DNA from: Warburgia ugandensis | Taxonomy: Eukaryota; Streptophyta; Magnoliopsida; Canellales; Canellaceae | Direction: 5' to 3' | Length of the DNA: 64,000 nucleotides | Assembly: GCA_035236585.1 (NCBI GenBank) | Contig: CP141127.1 | Location: 64,957,495 to 65,021,494 of the forward strand | Shown here: piece by piece, positions 34,577 through 45,177 of the stretch | How positions within the stretch are numbered: position 1 is the first letter of the stretch | How the letters are laid out: each line of letters opens with the position of its first letter | The notes under the pieces: generated by a model | The model's input: the letters and a program-made list of their open reading frames with translations, nothing else | Database searches by the model: none | What the model was told of the DNA's origin: nothing | Made by a program: the position numbers and the translations under genes

Positions 34577-35727
34577 ATAATGCAGCTGAAAAGGAAAGAG
34601 GTAAACCTAGAGTGGTTATTAATTATAAGCCTCTAAACAAAGTTTTAAAATGGTTCAGATATCCAATCCCCAATAAACAAGATTTGCTTAATAGATTACA
34701 AGGATCAGTTATATTTTCTAAGTTTGATTTAAAATCAAAATACTGGCAAATCTAGGTCCATGAGTCTGATAGGTATAAAACTGCATTTGTTGTTCCCTTT
34801 GGACAATACGAATGGAATGTTACGCCCTTTGGATTAAAAAATGCCCCTTTTGAATTTCAGAAGATTATGAATGATATTTTAAATCAATTTACTCAATTTA
34901 TTGTATCTTATATTGATGATGTGTTAATATTTTCAAAATCTCTGGACCAGCATTTCAAACATCTTGAAATATTCAAATGGCTAATCCAAAAGAATGGTTT
35001 AGTTCTTTCTGCTTCAAAAATGAAATTATTTCAACCTAAAGTAAGATTCCTTGGTCATAATATATTTCAGGGACAAATTGTTCCAATCCAACGAAGTATT
35101 GAATTTGCTTCTAAATTTTCAAACGAAATTACTAATAATAAATAGTTGCAAAGATTTTTAGAATCTTTGAATTATATTTCTGATTATTATCAAAATCTTG
35201 CAGCAGATACTGCCATTCTGTTTAATAGACTCAGAAAAAATGCCAGACCTTGGTCTGAAGAGCATACCAAAATGGTTAGAAAAATTAAAGCAAGGGTTAA
35301 AACTCTTCCCTATTTAAATCTTGCCAATTTTGAATGGTTCAAAATAGTTGAAACTGACGCCTCTGATATTGGATATGGAGGTATTCTTAAACAAGTTAAT
35401 CCTTCTTCTAATAAAGAAGAACTAGTTAGATTTACTTCTGGACAATGGAATGATACCCATAAGAAATATTCAATAATAAAGAAAGAACTGCTTTCAATAG
35501 TTAAAGGAATTTCAAATTTTCAAGATGATTTGCTAAATCAAAAAATTTTACTAAGAATTGATTGCAGTGCTGCAAGGCAAATTATTGAAAAGGATGTTAG
35601 AAACATTATTTCAAAACAAATCTTTGCCTGATGGCAAGCACAATTATCAGTCTTTGATTTTGACATTGAATATATTAAGGGAGAATGCAACTCTCTCCCT
35701 GATTTTTTAACTCGTGAGTTTTTATAG
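34558..35727 (+). pseudogene. Viral reverse transcriptase and RNase H, interrupted
   Basis: A single frame with in-frame stops at 34753, 35143 and 35629, ending at TAG 35725. RT blocks seen are RVVINYKPLN, FSKFDLKS, FVVPFGQYEWNV and the catalytic YIDDVLIFS (about 34911), then VRFLGHNI. RNase H blocks are ETDASDIGYGGIL (about 35350), KKELLSIV and the terminal LPDFLTREF. The enzyme would copy pregenomic RNA into DNA. The stops mean no full product is made. Between 34755 and 34867 the frame is open but lacks an ATG. Confidence 0.85.
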
Positions 35728-35732
35728 GAACC

Positions 35733-37209
35733 ATGAGTAGTCCAGAAGAACGGTTAACCCCGGGTAATACCCGGAGGGGATGTGGAAGAGGTCGTGGTAA
35801 TATCCAAGACTGCAAAGGAAAGCAGAGCCAATGGCCAACGCTTCAAAGTTCAGCTTCAAAGCCTAAACTTATCACTCTGGGTAATATCCCTCAATTGTGT
35901 AATAGTCCAACTCCCTCATCTAATGATGAAGATATTCCACGACAATAGTTTACTCTGCAGAAATCTACAAATGGGGTCCTTACAATGACAGCGGAGCAAT
36001 ATTTACTCCATGAACATCAAGATATAATACTTAATCTTGATAATTCTCAAATATTGAGAGGATATGATCCCCAGAATCAATGGGATATTACTTGTAAATA
36101 CTGGCAAAATAATACTTATCCAACGCATGTTGGGCGAAGTCAATTTCTTAAGGAGAAATTTCTCCAAGAAATTAAGACAGTGGAAATTAGCCACTTTTAT
36201 AATCATGACAAATCAATTATCAATTTTAGCAAAATCCTTATTAATAAGGTCCTGTGTCCCCAGGAATGGGATATCAATCCAGGTCAATATAAATAGATTG
36301 AAGCCAAGGGCACCTGCTATCTATACAATTGGTGGGACTACATTGATTCAATGAATTATGTAATGTACCTCGAGAATAACTTGAGGAAACACTCTTAGTT
36401 CGTAAGAATAAACCCCGAGATAATAAAAGGGGACCTCTCTCCATGGTTTTATCATTGGTGGAGGCGATTCAGACCATCTCTGGCAATATTACCTGAGAAG
36501 CTCAAAGAGCTATATAATATTTGGGTGGAATATGCACCCGATATTAATACTATTCCTCCAGACCAATTAATAACAAGTCAATGGGAGGCAATATTTTTTT
36601 ATCAAATTTGATATTCCATGGATTTGGAAATGGTCAATGACCATTGGAAAAGATGAGCTTAATATTCAAGCTCTTAAAAGAATATATTTTGTCAAATGGT
36701 GGCAAAATTTTGATACTGAGGGCAAGACCCAAGAAATCGAATAAATCATACAGCATAATAAAGTTGTTTGGGATAATAAGCCCAGTCAACAATCCTCTGC
36801 TTCGATCGAAGGAATCAAGCAAATGTTCCAAAAGAAATATTCAGCCGACACCGAAGGACAAATTCTGGTTCGATGCATGGACTATATGAAAAATCAAGTG
36901 ATGCAATCATTTAATATCTCACCTGCGAAATCATCCTCAGCTAAGTCTCAAGATGCCATGTCAGAAGACAATATCTATCAAGACAGCCAAGATCCCAATG
37001 AGGACGAAAAGTTTGAAGACTATTGGGACGCATCCATGACCGTGTTAACTCAATTTCTCGAAACCAAAAATAAAGCCAAAAATGTCCAGGCAAATCCACC
37101 GAAGGAAATTCCTCCTCCAAAAGATCAGTTCAAAAATATCCTGGAAGAATACGACAAGAAAATGAAAGGGAAAATGAAGGCCCCACACGATGAAGACGAA
37201 GGACCTTAA
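35733..37209 (+). pseudogene. Viral second ORF, function unknown
   Basis: Begins with ATG five bases after the first ORF ends. The N-terminus is Arg/Gly-rich (TRRGCGRGRG). Stops lie at 35946 and 36294 and near 36400, and the frame changes after about 36600. Open parts are 35733-35948, 35985-36296 and 36823-37209. The middle is rich in tryptophan (WWDYID, SPWFYHWWRRF, WIWKWSM), and the C-terminus is acidic and Lys-rich, ending DEDEGP. I recognise no enzyme. A second ORF of unknown role is a feature of florendoviruses; similarity to one was not tested. Confidence 0.6.
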
Positions 37210-37638
37210 TAATTACAAAGACAAGTCTCAATTATGCACCGACAATGTGACCCCACCAATCCATCAAGAGAATCTCTTGTCAAATAGCACCTCAAATTAT
37301 TGAGGAATCTACTTTTACTTTTTCCTTATGTCACTTCTTACTTTTCTTTTCAGTCTCAATTATGTAATGGATTCCAAACCATGATAAGTCCAGGATCCAA
37401 GAGTCTTTAAATGAGTCTTTGGTCAATCTGCGTAGGTATCGCTTGCTTGGTTGCTCCTCTGGTGCTAAGCTTGTTGCCTTTTGTAATCGTTTCCCTCTCC
37501 TTGTAATCTTTCCTCTTCTTATAATAAAATCCCTTCGGGGTCCTTTCTGTAACCTTGGGTTTCTTTAATTCTTGCTTTGGATGAGTGTCGTTCTATAAGT
37601 ATTTTTCTGCTTTATTTTATTTCAATTTCAATGCACGC
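37210..37638 (+). other. Viral 3' noncoding region
   Basis: Noncoding, pyrimidine-rich sequence after the second ORF, with CTTATAATAAAATCCC (about 37517-37532) as a possible polyadenylation or promoter element. In circular pararetroviruses the intergenic region carries the pregenomic RNA promoter and poly(A) signal, so it could be that region. No longer match to a known promoter was recognised. Confidence 0.45.
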
Positions 37639-37666
37639 TATATATATATTTATATATATATATATA
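37639..37666. repeat. (TA)n at right virus junction
   Basis: A 28-bp TA-rich run between viral noncoding sequence and resumed satellite (AAAACTTCAATGTTACATC). Confidence 0.9.
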
Positions 37667-40496
37667 GCTATTAAAACTTCAATGTTACATCAAATCAGTT
37701 TAAAAAGGAAAACAAGAAATATGAAAATGATCCATACACCCAATATCAAATTTCACATCCAGATTAGTAATTGCTCTTCTCATAATCTTTTGCATGCAAC
37801 TCCGTAACAAATTACACAAAAGGCTCCTCGCGCAAGAATTTATACTACCCTACACATATGATGGATGAACAAGAAACACATGAAAATTAAGAAGATTAGT
37901 GAAGTACTGATGTTAGGACTATATTTGGAGAAATATCTTAAAGAAAAGGTTAGGATCGATTAAACCCATGTCTTCAAATCAATTCCAAAAATTGACAATA
38001 CAAAGACTAGCACCAATCCTGCGCAACAAAGAACACAACTAAATTTCAAAAACATCCAAGAGATCAGATAACGCGAAAAATTGGGTATACAGGTGCACAA
38101 CCATGCCCTCACAATGAAACTCGCCAAAATATATTCACAAGTTGTGGTAGGCCTTAAAAATTAAAAGACTGAGTTTAATTTCCAAAAAGAAAAAGAAAAA
38201 AGGAATGACTCTTAATTGTTCTAGCAAGAGAGTACTCAAAAATGACATGTCAAAAAAAAGCACAAAATACACTTTGCAAGACATCAACAACACTAGAACC
38301 CCAGAAAGATGAGTAACTCAAGACCAGAACACATAGATTTCAACATTACTAATTTAAAATATTAAATCCACATATTTCTAAGCAAAATCAAATGACGCTA
38401 ACAAAAATTTTAAAGCAGGTCGAAAACCACAGAAGAGTTACTCACGAAAGGCAAGGGGGTTATCTAAGTAAAACCCCAAGCAGGGATGCAACATCTTATT
38501 ATGCGAGGGAAAATATAAGAAGCCGTTAGAGAATATCAACGGCAATCTAAACATGAAAAAGCAAAAAAGCTACAAAAGCTGCAATATCACATCAAATTGG
38601 GTTAAAAGGGAAAAAAGGGACCGAGAAAGCCATCCGCAAACCCCTTATGAAATTTCACTACTAGATTAATTATCGTTCACACGACAATCATCCCTTTGAA
38701 ATTTCATATAGAATCATACATAAGTGATTCCTGTCGCAGAAATTTCAACCTTGCACGCATGACCAGTGAACAACAAACAACAACACAATAAGAAGATCAC
38801 AGAACCAATTATTTAATGACCATAATGTGCAATTGCCAAATTTTGAACAATATCTTGAAGTAACATAATATTAGGTTTGATTGAACCAACACCCCCATAT
38901 ATATCCTGAAAATCGACACTACAAAGATTACTGCCAACCCTGCACAACAAAGAACACAATTTAATTTCTATAATATCCAAGAGACCATATAACAATTAAC
39001 ACAAATAACAAGTACAGGAGTAAAACATGGCCTCCCGACCCAACTCTCCCTGAAAAATTCAAGGACTGAATTTAATTTACAAAAAGAAAAGAAGGAATGA
39101 CACTTGATTGTTTCAGCATGAGAATACTCTAAAATGACATTGGCAAAAAAAAACAAGCACAAACCCTACTTTTCAAGACATCGACACTGGAACACCATAG
39201 GATGAGTAACTCATCATATAAGATTCAAAATTTTCATCATTACGAATTTGAAGAATTAAATTCACATATTTCTAAACTAAATCACGTAACACGAAGGAAG
39301 AATTCAAAGCACGCTAAAAATGCCACAATGTTATTCTTTCACGAAAGGCATGGAGGTTATCCAAGCAAAATCTCAAGCAGAGATGACTTCAACTACAATA
39401 TAAACAAAAAAAATAGCTACAAAAACTTCAATTTCACACCAAATCAGTTCAAAAAGGACAGAAACAACTATGAACCCAATATCAAATTTCACATCCAGAT
39501 TACTAATTGTTCTTCTCATAATCTTCAACGTACAACTCCATAACAAATCATACATAGAAGGCTCCTTGCGCAAGAATTTCTACCCAACCCATATGACGGG
39601 TGAACAAGAAACACATGAAAAATAAGAAGAAAAGAGAAGTACTAGTGTCATGACCACTTTTGAAGAAATATCTTGAAGTAAGAAAATGTTCGGTTTGACT
39701 AAAACAATGTCTCCAAATCAATTTCAAAAACTGACAATGCAAAGATTAGCACCAATCTTGCACAACCAAGAAGACAACTAAATTTCAGAAACTTCTAAGA
39801 AACCAAATAACAGTCGACATGAAAAACTGAGTATATAAGAGTTCAACCATGGCCTTAACTCGCCAAAAAAACATACACAAGTTGAGGACTAATTTTAATT
39901 TCCAAAAGAAAAAGAAAAAAGGAATGATTCTTAATTCTTCTAGCAAGAGTGTACTCAAAAATGACAAGCCGAAAAAAAGCACAAAACACACTTTGCAAGA
40001 CATCAACACTAGAGCCCCAGAAAGACGAGTAACTCAACATCTGCAACACATAGATTTCAACATTACTAATTTAAAATATTAAATTTCCACATTTCTAAAC
40101 CAAATCAAACGACGCTAACAAAAGAGTTTAAAGCAGGTCGAAAACCCCAAAAGGGTAACTCACTAACAAAAGGCACGGGAGGTTTATCTAAGAAAAACTC
40201 TAAGCAGGGATGCAGCATCATATTATGCAAAGGAAATATAAGAAGCCATTAGAGAATATCAACCGCAATCTAAACAAGAAAAAGAAAAAATGCCACAAAA
40301 ACTTCAACATCAGCTCAGATTGGTTTAGAAAGGAAAAAAGGCACTATGAAAGCCATCAGCGAACCACTTATGAAATTTCACTGCCAGATTGATTATTGTT
40401 CACCCAACAATTGTCCTAGTGTAAATCCATGTAGAATAATACATAAGTGACTCCTCTCGCAGAAACCTCAACTTTGCGCATATGACAAATGAACAC
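37667..40496. repeat. Long satellite array, segment 2
   Basis: About three monomers. The shared marker around ATGGCCTC occurs near 38099 (type A), 39022 (type B) and 39846 (type A), giving steps of about 923 and 824 bp. Type A carries CCCACTTTGCAAGACATC and type B CTACTTTTCAAGACATC. Open frames on both strands (for example 39202-39543 plus, 39855-40049 minus) repeat from monomer to monomer in damaged form and look like chance. Confidence 0.85.
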
Positions 40497-40509
40497 ATTC
40501 TTTGTTACT

Positions 40510-40592
40510 GTTATGGGTCCTGAACCAGGAGATTTTACTCGGTGGTGTCAATTAAACAATCTCTGGACTTTTGTTACTCTTCATGGCAAGCT
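40510..40592 (+). pseudogene. psbD: psbD fragment (photosystem II D2)
   Basis: Translation gives [20 protein letters not shown], closely resembling the D2 protein stretch [20 protein letters not shown]. Only about 27 codons are present, with no start or stop. This is a transferred fragment without function. Confidence 0.75.
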
Positions 40593-40692
40593 TATATTTT
40601 ATCTTTCGTTAACTTTTCTTAATAATTAGAAACAATTTGAAAGAACAAAGTTGATTCCTAGAACTACTGGTCCTAGAACTAGAAATAAATAG
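40592..40692 (+). pseudogene. rps18: rps18 3' fragment
   Basis: The frame gives LTFLNN, a stop, then KQFERTKLIPRTTGPRTRNK and TAG, the C-terminus of plastid ribosomal protein S18. A GAA-to-TAG-type stop follows FLNN. It joins the psbD piece directly, an arrangement not found in plastid genomes. Confidence 0.75.
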
Positions 40693-40849
40693 GCCTATCC
40701 CTCAATTCAATTGAATCAAAACTCTAATTGCAACTCAATGTCAAATTGAGGTTTTGTTCGAAAAAGCTAAGAGATTTGATTATATGAAAAAATTTGTAAT
40801 TTTTGTTTTATCGCTGTATAGAATAACAAGGAAAGGCCCATTCATTCTT

Positions 40850-41085
40850 GCTCATCTACAAATATCCAAATTTTGATGCCTAATACGCCTTAGATAGCTC
40901 GAACTATATAGGAACATTGATGAATTCTAGCTCAAATGGTTTATAGGGATACCCTACCTTCTCTGCTCGATTAGATACGTGCAATTTCTTTTCTGTCGCT
41001 ATACCCTGTAATTTATACTTGAATTCCTTTTGTATAGCATGTTTAGTCAATTCAATAGCTTTTTTTCCAGGAACATTTTGTTTCT
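40850..41085 (-). pseudogene. rps3: rps3 3' fragment
   Basis: On the minus strand the blocks GKKAIELT and, at the end, GVLGIKIWIFVDE are those of plastid ribosomal protein S3. Frame changes and stops interrupt the middle. The fragment is about 75 codons. Confidence 0.75.
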
Positions 41086-41240
41086 AAACAGAAGCACTAT
41101 TTTCAAATAGTCTTCAATCGATTACGCATTAATTGATATTCAATTGAGCTCCAATAAGTCTATTGGAATTGGCTCTGTATCAATGGAATCTCATCATCCA
41201 TTCATAACAAATTGGTATGGTATATTGATACCGACGGCAA

Positions 41241-43163
41241 AACAAGAAGATCAGAGAACTACTAATGTCATTACCACATTTTGCAATTGCCAAATTTTGA
41301 ACAATATCTTAAAGTAACGTAAGATTAAGTTCGACAAATCCAATGTCCCAAAATATATCCTAAAATCCGACACTACAAAGATTACTGCCAACCTTGAACA
41401 ACAAAAAACAATTTAATTTCTATACTTCCAAGAGACCAGATAACAATCCACACAAACAACAAGTACATAAAAGTAAAATCATGACCTCGCAACGCAACTC
41501 GCCAATCGACATTCACAAGTTAAGGAAACCCTAAAAAATTCAAGGACTGATTTTAATTTCCAAAAAGAAAATAAGGAATGATGCTTCATTGTTCTCGCAT
41601 AAGAGTACTCTAAAATGACAGTCTAAAAAAAATAAGCACAAACCCCACTTTTTAAGACATCAACACTGGAACCTTGGAAACACGAATAACTCCACATATA
41701 CGTTTGGCAATTTTCAAAATTACGAATTTGAAAATTTTAATCTACATATTTCTAAACTAAATCACGTGACACAGAGAGAGAATTCAATGTAGCATGAAAA
41801 TGCTGCAGTGGTTGTCTTTAAAAAAAGGCATAGGGATTATCCAAGCAAAATTTCAAGCAGAGTAACGTCCTCTTACTGTGGAAAGGAGACATAAGAGGTC
41901 ATTAGAAAATTTCGGCTACAATATAAACAAAAAATAACTACAAAAACTTCAATGTCACATCAACTCGATTCGGAAAGGAAAATAGGAACTATGGAGATGA
42001 TCCACAAACCCAATATCAAATTTCACATGTAGATTAGTAATTATTCTTCTCAGAATCTTCAGCTTGCAACTACATAACATCATACATAAATGGCTCCTGG
42101 TGCAAGAATTTCCACCCAACCCATATGATGGGTTGACAAGAAACACATGGAAAATAAGAAGATCAGTGATGTCATGACCACATTTGGAGAAATATCTTAA
42201 AGCAAAAAAATGTTATGATCAACTAAACCCATGTCTCCAAATCAATTTCGAAAATTGATAATGCAAAGATTAGCATTAATCCTGTAGGATAAAGAAAACA
42301 ACTAAATTTTAGAAAAATCTAAGAGACCACATACCAATCTACACGAAAAATAGAATATACAAGAGTACAACCATGGCTTCACAACATAACTCACCAAAAA
42401 TCATTCACAAGTCGAGGAAGATCTTCAATATTCAAGGACTGATTTTCATTTGCAAAAAGAAAGAAAAAAGGAATGACATTTTGTTGTTCTAGCATGAGAG
42501 TACTAAAAAATGATAGTAAAAAAAGAAGCACAAAACCCACTTTGTAAGACAAACACTAGAACCCAAGAAAGGCGGCTAACTCAATATTTATCACACACAG
42601 ATTTCAACACCACTAATTTAAAATATTAAATCCGCATATTTCTAAACCAAATCAAATGGCGCCAACAAAAAGTTCAAAGCAGGTCAAAAACCCCAGAAGA
42701 GTGACTCACTAAACAAAAAGCAAAAATGCTACAAAAACTTCAACATCACATCAAATTTGTTTAAAAAGGGAAAAAGGTACCAGGAAAGCCATTCACAAAC
42801 CCCTTATGGAATTTCACTGCTAGATTAATTATCGTTCACCCGACAATCGTCCTTTTGCAATTCCATATAGAATCACACATAAGTGATTCCTCTAGTAGAA
42901 ATTTCAAACTTGCACATATGACAAGTGAACAAACAACAGAAAAGTAAGACGATCAAATAACCACATTGAGCAATTACCAAATTTTGAACTATCTTAAAGT
43001 AACATAAGATTAGGTTCGACTAAACCAATGTCCCCAAATATATTCTGAAATCCAACACTACTAAGGTTACTGCTAACACTACACAACAAAGAATTAATTT
43101 AATTTCTACAATTTCCAAGAGACCAGATAACAATCAACACATATAACTAGTGCATATAAACAT
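41241..43163. repeat. Long satellite array, segment 3
   Basis: Markers lie near 41477 (type B) and 42371 (type A), 894 bp apart. It resumes in register after the plastid insert and ends at the SINE. No gene is seen. Confidence 0.85.
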
Positions 43164-43312
43164 AGCCCAATGCATGAAGCGCCCGCTTATGCGGGGTTCG
43201 GGGGAGGGACGGACCATAAGGGTCAATAGAATGCAGTTGTACCTTGCATTTCTGCAAGAGGCTGCTTCCACGCCTTAAACTAGTCACATAACAACAACTC
43301 TACCATTGCAAC
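43164..43312 (-). mobile_element. Au-type SINE
   Basis: On the minus strand it starts GTTGCAATGGTAGAGTTGTTG (degenerate A box, tRNA-like), passes GGAAGCAGCCTCTTGCAGAA, and contains GACCCTTATGGTCCGTCCC and GCATAAGCGGGCGCTTCATG, the body of plant Au SINEs. The B box is damaged (AGTTTAAGGC in place of a GGTTCGAGCC-like box). No clear target duplication is seen, and the satellite phase differs on the two sides. Confidence 0.8.
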
Positions 43313-43589
43313 AGAACTTTAGCTACAATATAAAAGAAATTGCTACAAAAACCTCAATGTCACATCAAATTGGTTTAAACAGGAAAATAGGATATATGAA
43401 AACAATCTACATAACTAATATCAAATTACACCTCTGGATTAGTAACTGTTCTTCTCATAATCTTCTTCGAGCAACTCCATAACAAATAATACATAAAAGG
43501 CTCCTCACGCAAGAATTTTTACCCTACGCATATGACGGGTGAGTAAGAATCACATGGAAAATAAGAAGATCAGTGAAGTACTAATGCCA
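43313..43589. repeat. Long satellite array, segment 4
   Basis: Partial type B monomer from CTTTAGCTACAATATAAA to the left target duplication of the LINE (43572-43589). Confidence 0.85.
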
Positions 43590-43739
43590 ACTCTGCCTAT
43601 ATGGTTTTAGTTCTATATGGTTTTATCGCAACCAGTCACAAGCTCAAATAAAAGAAGAGGTTTTTGCATCAAGTACTAATCGGCAAGGAAAACCCATGGC
43701 AAACCCATGCATGAATTAACTTATGACACTCCCTCAGGT

Positions 43740-43950
43740 TAGGGTGTTGCTGTAAGAGACACGCTACATCAGATCTCGAATACAGTGAAAAATGAACAAG
43801 GGCTACTAAGGAGTTCCCTGAAAGTAATGTGCTACATTGGATCCTGGGTATAGTGGATAATAGGCAAAGGCTGCTAGAGCATCCCCTCGGAGGCGGTGCT
43901 CTACATCAAAACCCAGGTGCAGTGGAAAATATGCATGGGTTCCCACATCG
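43740..43950 (+). repeat. LINE 5' region with degenerate tandem repeats
   Basis: Three imperfect units of about 70-75 bp recur around GCTACATCAGATCTC, GCTACATTGGATCCTGG and TCTACATCAAAACCCAGG, each followed by a CAGTGG/TAGTGG and an AAGGGCT-like block. They lie upstream of the endonuclease domain and may carry the element's internal promoter, which is inferred. Confidence 0.5.
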
Positions 43951-44650
43951 TTCAAGTAGAGCGTGGGTAAACATGCTAGGTCAAGAGAACAAGATTCATA
44001 TCACTACATGGAGTATAGACACATTGACATGTAAGAGTCTAGAGTTAGTGGATACAACGAAATGTAGTAGAGTCAACATCGCTTGTATCCAAGAAATCAA
44101 GTAGAAAGGGACAAACTAGAGAAATTGATGAGTATGAGCTCTAATATGTAGGAAAAGACAATAATAGAAATGATTTAGGGATAATGGTAGATAAAGAGTT
44201 AAAGGATAAAGTTGTAGACGTTAAAAAAACCAATGATGGAATTATATTACTAAAACTTGTTTTAGGAGAGAAGATCATAAATATCGTTAGTGCATACGCA
44301 CCACAAGTAATTAAGAGACAGTTCTGGGAAGATATGGAGGGAGTCATGCAAAACATTCCCAACACAGAGAGGATATTTATAGAAGTCGATTTTAGTGTGA
44401 AAAGAAAAAGACAGATATGATAGGGTACATAGGAGGTATATTATTGGACAAAGAAATAAGCTGGGGGAAGCCATACTCGATTTAGCCTTAGCATATAACC
44501 TAGCAACAAACATATACTTTAAGAAGAGGGATGAACACTTACTAACCTTTAAAAGTGGACCATATAAAAGCCAAATAGATTTTCCTATAAAAGAATGTGA
44601 AAGATCAATGTGTAAGGATTGTAAGGTGATACCTAGTGAGAGTAACCTCA
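43829..44650 (+). pseudogene. LINE AP-endonuclease domain, broken
   Basis: The open stretch 43829-44104 ends with TTWSIDTLTCKSLELVD and VNIACIQEIK, where the glutamate sits in the QE(T/I)K motif of apurinic endonucleases. After stops, 44184-44420 gives DNGLGIMVDKELKDKVVDV-like residues, then LVLGEKIINIVSAYAPQV. The later GDFN/GDLN-type block is damaged, and a downstream KSGPYKSQIDF block follows another frame change near 44530. The enzyme would nick target DNA to prime reverse transcription. Confidence 0.85.
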
Positions 44651-44981
44651 CAACATAAATTAATGGATATGGATATCTACATTAAAGTATGTAAGAAAGG
44701 AAATGAACTTAATAGGTGTCCAAAAACTAAATGATGGAACTTAAAAGAAGAGAAAATAACATCATTTACAAAACAAGTTAATAATATAAAGAAACTAAAA
44801 ATATGAAACAAAAGTAAACACTATGTGGGCTAATATCGCCATATCAATTAAGAAAGTGGCAAAAGATGTCCTAAGAATATCTACGGGTGAAAGGAAACCT
44901 GGTGGTGGAGTGAAAAGGTGCAAAAATGTTATTAAAGAGAAATCTGTGTGCTTTAAAGCATGGTAAATAACTAAGAATAAT

Positions 44982-45121
44982 GAAAACTTTGAGCAATAAA
45001 AGCATGCTAAAAAGGTTGCTAAGAGAGTGGTAAGTGAGGCTAAACTAGAACTAAAAATAATAAAAACTTTGAGCAATATAAGAATGTTAAAAAAGTTGCT
45101 AAGAGAGTGGTGAGGCTAAAC
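44982..45121 (+). repeat. Tandem duplication inside the LINE
   Basis: About 65 bp containing AAAACTTTGAGCAATA and GTTGCTAAGAGAGTGG occurs twice, at 44982-45047 and 45061-45121, with small differences. It lies in the linker between endonuclease and RT. Confidence 0.75.
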
Positions 45122-45177
45122 TCAAAGCATATGATGATCTCTATAATAGATTAAGAACAAGAGAGGGTGAGAAAGAT

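Larger units (their letters stand above)
32275..37666 (+). mobile_element. Endogenous pararetrovirus copy, florendovirus-like, 5' part missing
   Basis: About 5.4 kb of Caulimoviridae-type sequence lies inside the satellite. Domain order is capsid protein (partial), CCHC knuckle, aspartic protease, RT and RNase H, then a second open region starting 5 nt after the first ends. No integrase is present, which separates it from Ty3 elements. No movement-protein region is seen; the copy starts inside the capsid region. The layout of capsid-protease-RT-RH plus a second ORF of unknown function fits florendoviruses. Both ends are TA-repeat tracts (32275-32299 and 37639-37666). Multiple stops and frameshifts break both coding regions. 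Genus assignment is an inference. Confidence 0.8.
40497..41240. other. Plastid DNA insert (NUPT), rearranged
   Basis: About 745 bp without satellite similarity, sitting between GACAAATGAACA and ACAAGAAGATCAGAG, which adjoin in other monomers. It holds pieces of psbD, rps18 and rps3, which are not neighbours in standard plastid genomes, and rps3 is inverted relative to the others. The remaining sequence (about 40693-40849 and 41086-41240) looks like plastid spacer but was not identified. Confidence 0.75.

Noticed and set aside
32275-37666. Interpretation of the virus copy as another LTR retrotransposon
   Set aside because: No LTRs, PBS or integrase; the capsid, protease, RT and RNase H wording and the following second ORF fit Caulimoviridae.
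43141-43312. tRNA gene near 43.3 kb
   Set aside because: The tRNA-like head is degenerate and is followed by the Au SINE body, so it is a SINE, not a tRNA gene.
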